Origin: Micrasema longulum
Lineage: Eukaryota; Arthropoda; Insecta; Trichoptera; Brachycentridae
Length of the DNA stretch: 64,000 nucleotides
Assembly (NCBI GenBank): GCA_022494885.1
Contig: JAGVSM010004209.1
Location: 36,096 to 100,095 of the forward strand
Reading direction: 5' to 3'
The translations under genes and the position numbers were made by a program. A model generated the notes under the pieces. The model worked only from the letters and a program-made list of their open reading frames with translations, was not told where the DNA came from and searched no databases. Every line of letters starts with the position of its first letter. Within the stretch, counting starts at the first letter, position 1. Of the stretch, positions 43,546 to 54,399 are shown one piece after another.

Positions 43546-44309
43546 TATTATAATTATTTGCAATATATTCGATGGTTGTGTGCTCACTGGGGTAACCTGA
43601 GCAGAGGACACTAAAGACGATACGCGGTGCGTGACAATTTTGATAAATGCCTTCCCGATACTGCGCGAAAAAGACAACTGCATGTCGGACTGATTATGCC
43701 TAAATAAAGTCAACGTTTCGTTGTCCCGTTTTCTGCACCCCAAACCTTAAGTAATTTTGTTTTTTTTTTTTAGAAAGTGTATCGGAGGAAAATTTTAAGT
43801 CATATTATTTATATCCCGTACATCTAAAGACGGCAGAAAAAAACTGGGCGCTTTATGGGTTTTTAGATGGTTCTAGTTCCCTTAAAAAACAAAACAACAG
43901 AGATGCGCCAATGGTTAATATCTGTTATGTGTAAAAAAATCACCGTTCTAGTGCCATAATCCAGGGAGAAAATACGGGAATGAGAATACGTTTGTGCGAA
44001 GAAAACTTAGACCACGATTTCTCTAAACTATGTACTTTTTTTCACATGTGAAATATACAATATATGTACACGGAAAACATAAAAAAATACGAAGACAAAA
44101 TTTCAAAACAGTGTTTATTATCCACAGTTTAAAACATCCATACATATAATTTTTAATCTTTGTATACCTATATATTTTAATATTAAAATCACTCACTGAT
44201 TTGCGTTTACTTAATTTCGTTTATTTTATTTTTAAAGACAAAAATAAAACTATCAGACAATCGTTCCGCCTTGTTAAGGCATTTCCAAACGAATGTGAAG
44301 ATTACTACT
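43546..44309. other. No feature recognised
   Basis: AT-rich with no supported frame or repeat. Confidence 0.4.
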
Positions 44310-44515
44310 ACTACTACCATCACGCCATTTCCCCGTAGGGGTAGGCAGAGAGAATGAACTTCCGCACACGTATATCCTGGCATAAATTCCTAGCTTCTTC
44401 CACATTCATACATCTTGTCATACACGCCCTTCGGTTCTGTCTGCTTTTGACATGACCAGACTTATGATTTTGGTTTATCTGATCATGCCACGTCTTCCTT
44501 GGCCATGTCCCACGT
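44310..44515 (-). mobile_element. LINE C-terminal end, sister of 32884
   Basis: The minus strand is open: PRKTWHDQINQNHKSGHVKS, RQNRRACMTRCMNVEEARNL, CQDIRVRKFILSAYPYGEMA. This lines up with RRPRKTWHDQIQ...NNRRACVRRCMNVEEARSVC..RSILSAYPYGETA at 32886-33080. The stop is followed by gtgatggtagtagtagtagt, a (TAG)n tail. Only the last 65 codons are present. Confidence 0.8.
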
Positions 44516-46599
44516 TACCCTAAATATCCTTGTTCAGTTATTTAATTCTATTTACTTGTGTAATAATAAATTGTACGTTTTAAGAAGATTCAAACCAGTG
44601 TTTAATTTCAATATTAAAATGATAATACAGAGTTCTCCAAAATAAACACAAAATACATATAAATATTGTTTATGTTACAAAATGTATAAAAAATATTTAT
44701 ATTTCAAAATTTATTTGACCCAATAACACATGGCATTTGTATTCTACCTACCTCTACTATCCATTAAATTATTATTTAACATAAGTATTCAAAGTAGGTA
44801 CTTATTTAAATAGATTTATCAGAGTTAACACGTTTAATAATATCATAATTATAAGATCATGTATCTTAATGAATTTAGTACAAAATCAGCTAAAACATGG
44901 CAGATTGTATGCACGTGCATAATACGAAATATTATCAAAGGATTAACTTTTTTTAAAATACAATTTTTTGGAAAAAATTCAAGTTTAACATTTTTAACGT
45001 TTTGCTCAGTAGTTGGATACTGTGATTTCCATATTTTATTTCTTTCTTTCTCAGAATAGTATAATTAGCTTTTATTTATGTATCAACACGACGTAAAACG
45101 CGTAAACAAATATAAATACCTACAAATAGGAAATACTATTGAAAAATATGAAATAGAAAATGAAATATAAAATTTTTCATAAAATTTACAATTTTGTATT
45201 TTCCAGAACACAAGACTCTATAATTATATAAAGGTGAATAATTAAAAATGGAACAGTTATCGTGATGGAAAAATAAATCAACATTTGGCTGTAAATTGAT
45301 TTTTTTATTCGCAATACAATAGTAAAATATTAATAAAAAATAAAAAAAGATAACCAACTATTTTATTATACTGTGTTCAAGACAAAACAAACAGTCGATA
45401 TGTTCTGCGTAGTTATTAGTTAAATCTATGAGACTGGTAGGACACTGCGAAATCCCTTCTACAATTGTGCATTTTGAGACGAATATATACCAAACTACTC
45501 AATTTAATGAGAGATTTGTTTGTCCTGTAAAACATGTACTACTGAAAATTTATGTTTTAATAAAATAAATGTCTAATAGCAGTTGGAGAAAAAAACGAAA
45601 AAAAACTTAATGCTGACTAGTGGGACGGAGCTTTGTGGCTGGTGGGATTTTTAAATAGTAAATTTGTGTATGGTTATAGTTTCCATAGACATAGCAGTCC
45701 TTATTTATTTTATTAAATACTTTTTTATTAAAGATTTATAAAAAAAAAAACTTGGTTATAGTTAAATTAGAAATGATAAATATAAATTCAAAATATTCGT
45801 CATGTCCTCAAAAACCGATAATTTAACTTCTTAAAAGACATTAATTAAATTGACAAAACCTTAAATATAAACAATAGTACCTATGTAAAAAGTCCTAATT
45901 ACGCTGAATACCAAACTAAACCAAGTATTACAAAAATAGAAGCTGCAAACTGCCCTCAGTTTGGTATATAGAGCGCGGAGTGGCGGCTCTCAACAAAGGA
46001 CTGTAAATTCAAATGAGTTGGGATGCATTCGATCATTTAAATATCATTGTAGCTCATATTTGGAATTTTTGCATAACAATCGGACGCTCCGCTTTCCCGC
46101 CACGGGAAAAAAACCCCTATGCAGCCGGTAATAGGGCTCAGGGCCCCGGGAAAAAACTTGTTTGGCTATGTTCGGAATTTTACTTGCGGGAAAGAGAATA
46201 TCGGTGTCAGGAGCAAAAAGCCTAGTGTTGCCGTGTTTCATTGATGTCTGGATGTGCGCTGCTGGTTTCAAAGCGTTAGAAAAATAACGGGGTAATTTGG
46301 TCATTAAATTAAACTCGTTATTTCACGTCCAGTTGGTATATGAAGGGTGTCGAAGACTGACGACTCAGAAAACTGTCATGGATGAAGTTTTGAATGAAAA
46401 TAAATTCATTCATTTTTAAAAACACCATTGCAAATATAATAAAATATTTAAGGCATTAAAATTGGGATAACATATAAGGCCTGGAACTCTCAAGCAACGG
46501 CTTGATATTATGAAGCTAAAATACTCTTCAATAGCAAAAGCACTTGTCTCTTAAAGATATTTTTACTGATGTTAAAATATCAATCGGCAAAACGATCAT
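44516..46599. other. AT-rich region, no feature recognised
   Basis: Small frames at 44859-45059, 45136-45357 (minus), 46013-46225 and 46044-46304 (minus) have no motif. 46085-46160 is GC-richer, with cgccacgggaaa and gggccccggg, but matches nothing else here. Confidence 0.4.
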
Positions 46600-46760
46600 G
46601 TTTAGCTGCCTGACTCCTCTTCCATTCGGTATACCCCGAGGCAGGTTGGTTCTGGAAGCTGAAAGGTAAACCCGTGTATGCTGACGCTGTCAAAGATATT
46701 AATTTGGGGTTTAAAAATGGATACTCTCCAACATGGCCGAATTATCGATATAACATCTTA
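46600..46760 (-). mobile_element. Jockey-like LINE C-terminal scrap
   Basis: The minus strand reads VYLSASRTNLPRGIPNGRGV, RQLNMIVLPIDILTSVKISL. It lines up with the scrap at 11025-11150 (TCRTNLPMVMPVGRAMSLLN). The RTN....P..R...LN...IDI order is usual near the end of Jockey-type ORF2. Confidence 0.45.
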
Positions 46761-46784
46761 GTAGCGTTAAAAAATGGGTCAGCG

Positions 46785-47066
46785 TGAACCCATTCCTTCT
46801 AAATTGTAAACCGTTGGTCTCCAGCATGCCCAAGATAATTGTTTATTAGCAGCTTCTTTACTGCCTTCTGTTCTGGCAAACAGCTATCAGCTATTTGATC
46901 TCTGACTGTGTAAAAATCCAGTGTGGTTGAGTATGGTCCTTGTTACCGATATTTTTCGTTGTACATTTTGGTTGCATCGTCTTCCCTTAAATATTTTTTA
47001 TCATCCAATTGATAAATAATAAACTGTCTAACAAATTCTGGCATCCATTTCTCTAACGCATACACG
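46785..47066 (-). pseudogene. Unassigned coding-like fragment
   Basis: One minus-strand frame runs about 95 codons with only two stops: QFYVYALEKWMPEFVRQFII, YQLDDKKYLREDDATKMYNE, KYR, stop, QGPYSTTLDFYTVRDQIADS, CLPEQKAVKKLLINNYLGHA, GDQRFTI, stop, KEWVHADPFFNATKMLYR. Residue use is balanced (W, D, E, Q, R all present), unlike AT-noise. I do not recognise the family. It may be part of a mobile element, since a LINE scrap follows downstream and SINE B is inserted at its upstream edge (47072), or a piece of a decayed gene. Confidence 0.4.
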
Positions 47067-47071
47067 TAAAA

Positions 47072-47232
47072 TTGATATAGGCTGTGATCTCGTGACTAAC
47101 GTCGCGGACTCCGGATCAAGAGGTCCGAGGTTCAAACCCCGCTCTACCACAACTTGCTTCTAATTTTTTTCTTACATGATTTATAAGAACCGAAATTGAA
47201 ATATTTGGGTTAGTCATAAAATCACTTTCAGG
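47072..47232 (+). mobile_element. SINE B copy
   Basis: ggctgtgatctcgtgactaa, gcggactccggatcaagagg, tccgaggttcaaaccccgct (box B), accacaacttgcttc, then ataagaaccgaaattgaaat and atttgggttagtcataaaa. A central part with the ggccacc word is missing. Start inferred from the reference at 32362. Confidence 0.75.
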
Positions 47233-47339
47233 GTAAACATGTGTATTGATACCAAATTTAGGAGAAAGTACAATTTTATTAATTTTCGACAACCTAACAC
47301 TGTTATGTATATCCTTACACTTACTCGGACCTAATGGTA

Positions 47340-47815
47340 CATGGAGCACTGAATTTGTATAACCAAATAAACAAAATTATTAAAGGAATAGTTCCGAGAT
47401 ATTTTCAAAATAAACTAAAAATTAATGAGCTCTTTCATAACTATGCAACAAGAGGATCTAAAAATATAAAACTGGAAAAGAAATCAAAAGCAATGTCCCA
47501 GAACTGCCTTATGTACAAGGGAATAAAACTATTTGAAGAAATGCCAGAAAATATAAAAAATGAAATAAATGTAAATATATTTAAAATTAAATGTAAAAAG
47601 TATATATGTGAAAAATATGAGGTAGTATAAAGTGTAAATAGTGAATATAATTAATGAAAATGTACATATGAAACAGTTGATATTATAAATTAGGATATTA
47701 AGTATATAATAGTGATAAATAATGTTAGAATAAGTATAGATGTAAATATTTTGTTGTAAATATATATTAGACTATGTTACATAGAACTAAATAAATAAAT
47801 AAATAATAAAATGTC
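47340..47815 (+). mobile_element. LINE ORF2 C-terminus with 3' UTR and tail
   Basis: An open frame ending at 47630 reads NLYNQINKIIKGIVPRYFQN, ELFHNYATRG, SKAMSQNCLMYKGIKLFEEM, PENIKNEINVNIFKIKCKKY, ending KYEVV. The order YN.+...I......F...LK, then L...G.+L+..+P..IK.......FK.K.K.Y+ is typical of the very end of Jockey/CR1-group ORF2. About 185 bp of UTR and an aaataaataaataaataata tail follow. The start is a truncation, not an initiation codon; the ATG at 47334 is chance. Confidence 0.65.
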
Positions 47816-47820
47816 ACGTA

Positions 47821-48544
47821 TCTCCATCATTTGTCAATTTAATGCAAAACGATTTGTTTTGATCTACAAATGCTTGTTAAAGTATTAAAATGAAAATACA
47901 CGTTTTCAATAAATATTTATTATGTTGGTTTCGTGGGAATAAATTATTTTACAGTCAATTTAATTCCATTATCTTGAAAAAAAACAGGAAATTACTCAAT
48001 TACAATAATACAGGATTAAAACAAATTTATTAAGCAGAACTGAGAAGACGTCGCCATCTGTATAAGGAAGACGAGCTATAACCAGGTTTTTGCTCAGAGT
48101 TCTGGATTGCAACACTCTTGCTAACTACGCTCCACCGTTATGACGCTATGATGTTAGGAGTTATGCGTTATGGGTTAATGATTTATATCATATAATTACC
48201 ATGAACATTCACCTGTAAGTAATAACAATATCATCATAAAATTATGTCCGAACAAAAAACCTTACTTTTCAGAATTTATTATAAGAAATATATACGAATA
48301 TCTTTTATGTAATGTTGCCAGTGTATGAAATGTTTAAAAAAGATGGAGGTAATGTGAAGGTTATTATTTTTAAATGATTAAGTATTCCATTGCTAAATAG
48401 CTACCAACTATTTTAAATAAACAAGTAAACGTAACTAAGGTATTCTTTAAATAATACAAGGGTTCTGTCAAAACAAATTTTGAAAAAAAATAATCAAATT
48501 TTACAAAATTTTCAAAAGGATTCAGCGTATAATAATAATACGTG
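47821..48544. other. AT-rich sequence, no feature seen
   Basis: Nothing supported. Confidence 0.45.
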
Positions 48545-49020
48545 ATATGCTTGATTTTATGAACAATATTTTGAGATTGTCCAAATTTTTGAAGAAGCTC
48601 CTTCTATATTACCTTCTCTTAAATGTTCTTCATCTCTGTTGTAATATGTTAAAATTATCAGCTCCCCAGGGAGTTGAATTCAGTCCTTGTCTACACAAAT
48701 TTGGACAAACTCAAAATATTGTATATTATAAGTATAGAAGTGAATGAAAAAAAATAAAAAAACTCAGGCGTTGCCTAGTATGAAGGTGAAATAATTCAAT
48801 GAGAAGAATCTCACCAGCATAAATAAAGGTTTCATCTCTTTTATTTCACATACATTAACAGATAAAAAAATTTAAGGAATAGGTAAAGATATTAAAATAC
48901 GGGCAGAGTGGTGAATGTTATATAGTGTGTAAAGTGGCCACTTAAACCAGCCAATGACAGATCATAAGCACTGTAAATGCCTAAACTTCTAAATTACCTT
49001 TTCTTAAATGAACGTAGTTA
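48545..49020 (+). repeat. Family R, longest single stretch
   Basis: Right part first: catctctgttgtaatatgtt, cagctccccagggagttgaa, cttgtctacacaaatttgga, caaactcaaaatattgt, ctcaggcgttgcctagtatg, aataattcaatgagaagaat, aataaaggttt. Then the left part of a second unit: acgggcagagtggtgaatgt, tatatagtgtgtaaagtggc, cacttaaaccagccaatgac, agatcataagcactgtaaat, gcctaaactt. Same head-to-tail order as at 18135. No open frame longer than about 65 codons. Confidence 0.7.
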
Positions 49021-50259
49021 TGCAGAAAGAGTCAGTCCACAATTTTGGAAAAATGAGATATTGATGTTATGTGCAGTAAGGTCGATTCTATGTTTTGCTA
49101 AAAACAGCCAGACCGCTTTCAAATAAAAAACTGTATTAATCACCTCCGGAAAACGGTGTCGATCACAAAAACGGCATTACTCAATTTGCAAAAAACACCC
49201 ACAAAACTAGAAAAATCTTATGGTACTTTAAAAATCTTTTAAACCGGTCAAATACACAATGAGATTCTTGTTTGTAATAAATAAAAAGACGTATGTATTC
49301 ATAGTTTATTGTTTGTTAAAGTCAAAAACATTCAAACTGGTATGTAGATTTTATAATTCACTCTTTTCACAAAATAGCTATTATCTCAGTTCCACTTTTC
49401 TATGGCTGGCTGCTTTCTGTATAACTACGCTCAAATGTTGTTCATCTCTGTTGTAGTATTATGTTAACTTGATTTTATATTTAACCCAATGATAGTATAC
49501 TTAACCCAGCATTGAAAGCGCGACTGGCATTATATTATGTATGTAGGCAATAATAGTATGTAGGATAAGAGATAATTTTTTTCGTAGATATGATTTATTT
49601 CACATTTATTAGTGACATATTATTATCATATAGACAACCACCTTTCCTTGAGTGACATTTATACACGAGACTTCCTTGCGTAAACACATTATGAACACGA
49701 AGGCGATTTGGGGAAGGTGTAACCTAAAATAGTTATCTGTAAACTGGTCGCTAATTTGTCAACCAACCGCCAGGTGGGGTCTTCCTTCATCCGTTCATGA
49801 CGTTGACGACTTTCTGTATTGACAATCAATTAAACGATTTTTTCTAGGAAAATCAATCCATAGTGCTCACGGTTACAAAAAAAAATTCCCCATATTTTGG
49901 TGGTACGTGTAACTGAAAGTTTCACATGTTTTACGATCGATAATTTAAAAGTATAAACCAATCCAAATTCATTTTTGAACAATCATCACCCAACTTCAAT
50001 TGTAACTAAACTTACTTAAATTGCCATGAAATTTAATCAAATACTTTTCTTTAATATAACTGTTTGGCATTTTTTTGCATTATTTCGGTACATAATAACT
50101 GTTTTTTTGTGTTTTTTAGAATTCTTATTAAATAATAAGACTAACATCTATGTGCAAGAAAAGAATCCTGCAGTTCTTTGGATATATTTCCACGAAAAAC
50201 TCTCATAGATGGAGAAAACTATTTTCCTGGGAAGTGTCGACGACTACGAACATTTTATT
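49021..50259. other. Mostly unassigned
   Basis: A tiny family R trace at 49436-49460 (gttgttcatctctgttgtag). 49710-49800 is GC-richer without match. Frames at 49259-49456 and 50026-50208 show no motif. Confidence 0.35.
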
Positions 50260-50420
50260 TATCGTGCACTGCTTAGGTTATGAAAATATTTTATGTTGTG
50301 GGAGAAAAGAGCGGGAGGAGATGAAAAGGGGGGGGGGGCGTAAGTTTATTATGCACAGAGTGACCATTATAATGAATCATCGTATAATGGGCTATATTGA
50401 AAGGTTGTTTGATTATTGAT
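50260..50420 (+). repeat. Penelope-type non-coding block (inferred), G-rich
   Basis: ggttatgaaaatattttatg, ttgtgggagaaaagagcggg, an 11-G run at 50328-50338 followed by cgtaag, then gagtgaccattataatg and tataatgggctatattg. Same order as 15950-16145. The hammerhead-like motif at 50584 follows 160 bp downstream. Confidence 0.45.
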
Positions 50421-50583
50421 CAATGGAACATTTTTTTTTAACCTTTCCTAATGTAAAACATTTTCATATTATTTACATTAAACCTTTTTTTCTCATTAAA
50501 ATGCATTCTGTGTTGATTTTATATTTTTGTGCAACAACTATGGTAAAGGTGTATAGAAGGTTTTAAATTTTTGTTAAATTAGT

Positions 50584-50637
50584 GTCCTGACGAAGAGAAT
50601 GGTACACCGCAAAACCGCTAGACATAATTAAGTCGGA
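50584..50637 (+). ncRNA. Hammerhead-ribozyme-like motif, decayed
   Basis: tcctgacgaagagaatggta, caccgcaaaaccgctagaca, taattaagtcgg. ctgacga fits CUGANGA; caaaac stands where cgaaac is expected (one core change). ctagacata and aagtcgg repeat in the motifs at 15819 and 53111. The central stem is short (tgg/ccg). Homology to the other two is clearer than the fold itself. Confidence 0.35.
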
Positions 50638-50824
50638 AAATAATTATATATAAATGTTTAATAACATTTAGATAATAAGATATAAATTGCGAACTTAAAT
50701 TCAAGATGTACATATTATAAAAATATTTTTTTTTAAATACATAAAAGAGACTCTTGTGAAAGTAGTAGGAGAATCTTGCTCCGGAGAACCTCTTCAGATA
50801 CATGGAGCAGATCAACCGTGACCG

Positions 50825-51330
50825 AGCACTTAGAAACATTAAACCAATGTTTGTTTCGCCATCCACATTTAAAAATATTGTATATATTCGCTTGGAGAAG
50901 ACAAAACACGTCATTCTTAGTCATCCGCAAATTGTGAAAACGCGAGTTCAAAGTGACATTTTTAAAAATTAAAAATAATTTTATTAATGAAAATAGAGAA
51001 CAACAATTTACCCATGTTAGAGCCTTGCGGGACACCCGAGAAAGTATAGAAACACACTGATGCGAATAAACCATAGGAGACGTATTGGCTTCTATTTTGG
51101 AGGTAGCTCACCATTAACTTTAACATATCATCCGAGAAACTGATCTCATACAGCTTTTTATTAAGACATCACGTTCGACAATATCAAAAGCCTTGGCGAA
51201 ATCATCATACAAACAGTTAACCTGATGTCCTGCGTTCAGAGCTTTCGTGACGTAGTTCGTTAAAACCATTAGATTTTTCTCAACCGAGCGGCCGTTCCTG
51301 AACCCACGTTGTTAATCAACAATAAATGGT
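50825..51330 (-). mobile_element. Jockey-type LINE, RT domain piece, decayed
   Basis: The minus strand reads RGFRNGRSVEKNLMVLTNYV, TKALNAGHQVNCLYDDFAKA, FDIVERDVLIKK, a frameshift, LYEISFSDDMLKLMVSYLQN, RSQYVSYG, SGVPQGSNMGKLLFSIFINK, and after more decay WFNVSKCSV. The words QRGFR.GRS, DDFAKAFD.V, SGVPQGSN.G.LLF..FIN and W....K are RT signatures; the YADD box itself is destroyed. It is a different subfamily from 23855. Frames at 50618-51074 (minus) are in the wrong register. Confidence 0.75.
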
Positions 51331-51359
51331 TCTACTCGGAAAGCGTCGATTCTACATAT

Positions 51360-51565
51360 TATGATATTTAATACCTTGACGTTGTATATCTTATAGTAAT
51401 GTCTAATTCTCCAGGTTTTTCCGTCATTCACGGGACCCACAATTTTACGCAGCACTCTCCTCTCAAAAATGTCCAGCATCTCAGCAGACTTTGCTGTTCA
51501 CTTTACTTCACACCCCCACGAAACCACAGTTCTGATGATAGTTTTGTACAATGTGATTTTGTCTT
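51360..51565 (-). mobile_element. RTE-like LINE C-terminal scrap
   Basis: The minus strand reads KDKITLYKTIIRTVVSWGCE, one stop, AEMLDIFERRVLRKIVGPVN, DGKTWRIRHYYKIYNV. It agrees with IIRTVLEYG and DIFKRKVLRRIFGPVREN in the LINE at 42579, so it belongs to that family. It directly adjoins the Jockey-type piece. Confidence 0.65.
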
Positions 51566-51807
51566 TTTATGAACACATCTACATAGCTCTAAATGCGTGT
51601 TACTAGATGATGTGTTTTAGATATTTACTTGTTATTTGGTCAGATTCCAAGTATTTAGTGGTAGTTTTTTTGAGCTTTTACAAAAACAGTCATGTTCTGA
51701 AACTTTAATGCAAATTATATTTATTTTAGTTTAACAGTTTTAATTAAGTTAGTTAAATACGTAGTTGTTTAAATAGACAATTTTTAAAAGAAATCCATTA
51801 AGAACTC

Positions 51808-51885
51808 ACTCGAGGGGTGGTATCTTACATGGTCCTGTTAGTACAGAGCTATTAATAGGCCAGCTTCTTTTGAGGAGTTTTAATT
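51808..51885 (+). mobile_element. LINE 3' scrap shared with 37614
   Basis: cactcgaggggtggtatctt, acatggtc, aataggccagcttcttttga and ggagtttta match the minus strand of 37614-37715 (cacacgagaggtagtatctt, acatggtc, caggccggcttctccgga, agagttta). Confidence 0.55.
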
Positions 51886-52434
51886 GATTTCTTCTTCACA
51901 AGAATAAATGCCAGAGAAGTTCTTGATTGGTCCAAAAACTAATCTTAAAACTTAAAGAAAATAATTTTTTTTATTCAAAGATGAAAATCTGTTTGAATGA
52001 ATTATACTTTTGCTAATCACAAATGCAACTCCCATTTAAAAAAAAAACACAATGATGGTGCTTTAAATAATAATTTTACCTAAAATTATTATATTTACAT
52101 ATTACTATTATTAGGAGAAGAAATTATTACTACTTTTTTTTACTGTACTTTGGATGGGATATTTTTATCTCCTTGCTTATATTCGAAATAAATAGATAAA
52201 TTTTAGTAGAAGGAAAGAATTCATCAGTTTTTTGGGGTGCTTTTGGTAAGTAAACTGAAAATAGAAGAGACAGGAAGTGATTTCATTTCATTTTTAAGAA
52301 CTTATAAAATCATTCCCAAGTTTACGTATTGTACATATTATTTGAATTTCCGACATTGTTTAATGGACAAAATTTAATGTTTTTTTTTTAACCTTAACAA
52401 TGAAGAGGTTTGGTGTAATGAAGATTCACATATT
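51886..52434. other. AT-rich sequence, no feature seen
   Basis: Nothing supported. Confidence 0.45.
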
Positions 52435-52520
52435 AAAGTGTTGTGATAAATTTCCGGTTTCCGGGAAGGCAACTCACTAGTCAGCAAAACTTACTAACGA
52501 GAACAACGAATTGTTTTATT
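52435..52520 (+). repeat. Short repeat shared with 62505-62590
   Basis: gtgttgtgataaatttccgg, tttccgggaaggcaactcac, tagtca recur as gtgttatgatatatttccgg, tttcaggaaagccaactgac, taatca. Downstream text is only loosely similar. Unclassified. Confidence 0.5.
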
Positions 52521-53110
52521 TTGTTTTCGTGCATTAAAAGTGCAAGTGTAAAAACATAATGAGAAATCTATGTATTATTAAGTTGATAAAAAATTAACAT
52601 GTTCATAAAAAACCTTAAAATAACTCAATACAGAAACTTTAAAAATACAAAACATCACATTGATAATTAAAACCAAAAAAAAGTTAAATTTTCTGTTTTG
52701 AAATTAAAACACAAAAACGGTGCACTTATAAATGTTGATTGGCTTTTATTGTATGCGTGAATTTAATTTTTTTAAAACCTACTTAAATATTATTAAAATA
52801 CAAAGCACAGTGAATATTCGTTCGATCGTATTTTTTTATTCAATCAGTTAAAGAGTTGGTAGAATATTAGCAGTCACGTCTTCGCGGAAAGCATTACTTA
52901 TAGATAAGAAGGTCGTGGGTTTGGTTCCGATTAAAAACAAAACAAATTATAATTGGACTGACTGTTTTGCCAGCAAATACAACCAATTAAACAAAAATTA
53001 ATGAAATGAAATGACCGTGAGAGTTTTTTTTCTCATTTATCATAAATTTCTATACATGTTCAAAGCATTATCAATTTGGTTAAACGTTTTGACAAATTTT
53101 AGTAAATATT
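52521..53110. other. AT-rich sequence with a doubtful tRNA-like patch
   Basis: 52868-52935 has gagttggtagaatattagc (box A-like) and aaggtcgtgggtttggttcc (box B-like), spaced about as in a tRNA-derived SINE head. No family member matches it. It is not an intact tRNA. Confidence 0.3.
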
Positions 53111-53236
53111 AGTACATAACCACTTACAGACATTCTATGTCTACTGGTTTTGAGATGTAGCCGTCTCTTTGTTAGGATACTCACTACACGGGTACATCTG
53201 TAAACTGGTAGACGTAAAAAGTCGGTCAGTGGTTTT
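53111..53236. repeat. Inverted repeat with Penelope-type motif words
   Basis: The left arm 53111-53144 (aaccacttacagacattcta, tgtctactggtttt) pairs with the right arm 53204-53236 (aaactggtagacgtaaaaag, tcggtcagtggtt), by eye 26 of 33 positions. On the minus strand the order caaagagacgg, tctcaaaaccagtagacata, gtctgtaagtggtt matches the motifs at 15819 and 50584. The ribozyme core ctganga is lost here (ctaaca), so this copy cannot cleave. Confidence 0.5.
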
Positions 53237-53579
53237 ATACTTATATTTACTTACATGAGTTTTTTAAAGTTTTAAGAACATTTTTTATTTTTTTTAAATT
53301 TTATAAATATTTTTTAATATTCTAGGGACCATTCAGACAAAAAAATCTTGACTAAGTTATTAACGATTGAATTGATAACAATAATTGTTTTCGTTATTAT
53401 TTTTTAATGTTTTGATGTAGGTAAGTATTTTTTTTTTATCTGTTTACTTTTCCATAAGAATATTAACATAGAATTTTTTATTAAATTTACATCTTCAAAG
53501 TTGCCACTATTATAATATTATTAAAGTGAGTAAAAAATATTTATGGAAACGATAAGATAATTCATAAGTAAAAAAATTA

Positions 53580-54395
53580 AAAAAATATGCAGATGATGCA
53601 GTCCTTTTTAAAAAGTGTGTTGGTGATTTTCAGGAAATTGTTGACACACTGCAGGAAAACTTAACTCGTCTAGGTCTTAATATTAATACAAAAAAGACTC
53701 AGATGATGTGCAACAAATCCTGTTCTGATCCTGATCAGCCTCTCTATAATAATGGACAGAGGATTGAGAAAGTTGACAGCTTTAAATACTTAAGGAGTAC
53801 ACATAACTGAGGATGGAAGCATGCATAAAGAGCTCGCAACCCGTCTAGGAATTGCTGGAGCAACTTTTAACATGATGCGTGCGTGGAACTCTAGTCTATA
53901 CTCGGTCAAAACGAAATGCCGATTGTTCAACTCTTGTATAATGCCAGTTCTCCTATATAGGTGTGAATCTTGGCACCTTACCAAAGCTCAAAACACCAAA
54001 CTTCTGAGTTTTGAGAGTAAGTGCTTGAGAAGAATATTAGGGATAAGGTGGTTCGATTTTATAACAAACATTGAAGTCCGACAACGGACGCAGCAGCCTC
54101 CTATAGCGAACGTCTTGATGCGGCGGTGGACCTGGCTAGGACACGTGCTGCGCACGCCTCAGGAGAACCTAAACCCAAGTTGCCTCTTCTTTAAACCTGC
54201 GGAATCACGCCGTCCTGGAAGGCCGTCAATGACGATCTTTAGACTTTATTCGGCGGAATTAAGGGGCGCTGGCTTGACATGAAAAGAAGAAGCGAGAGTG
54301 CTGGCTGGCGATAGGGTCTCCCGGAGGCAACTGGTGATGTCCACATGCTTCACTTAGGAGCGGATGTGGAAAATAAGAAGAAGAAGAAAAAAATA
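53580..54395 (+). mobile_element. RTE-like LINE, end of RT to 3' terminus
   Basis: Reads YADDAVLFKKCVGDFQEIVD (YADD at 53586-53597), TLQENLTRLGLNINTKKTQM, KVDSFKYL, a one-base frameshift near 53794-53806, then HITEDGSMHKELATRLGIAG, FNSCIMPVLLYRCESWHLTK, LLSFESKCLRRILGIRWFDF, RRWTWLGHVLRTPQENLN, SRRPGRPSMTIFRL to a stop at 54282. The order YG.ESW...KA...+L.FE.KCLRRILGI.W, RRW.WLGHVLR, GRP is the RTE-like C-terminal region. 3' end with an agaagaagaagaaaa tail (54373-54390). Same family as 56798 and 26957. Only one frameshift and no stop in 150 codons, so fairly recent. Confidence 0.85.
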
Positions 54396-54399
54396 AATC

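Noticed and set aside
43243..43743. Minus-strand frame of 166 codons
   Set aside because: It is antisense to the 3' part of the RTE-like LINE at 42579-43545, including its gatgatgatgg tail (His run).
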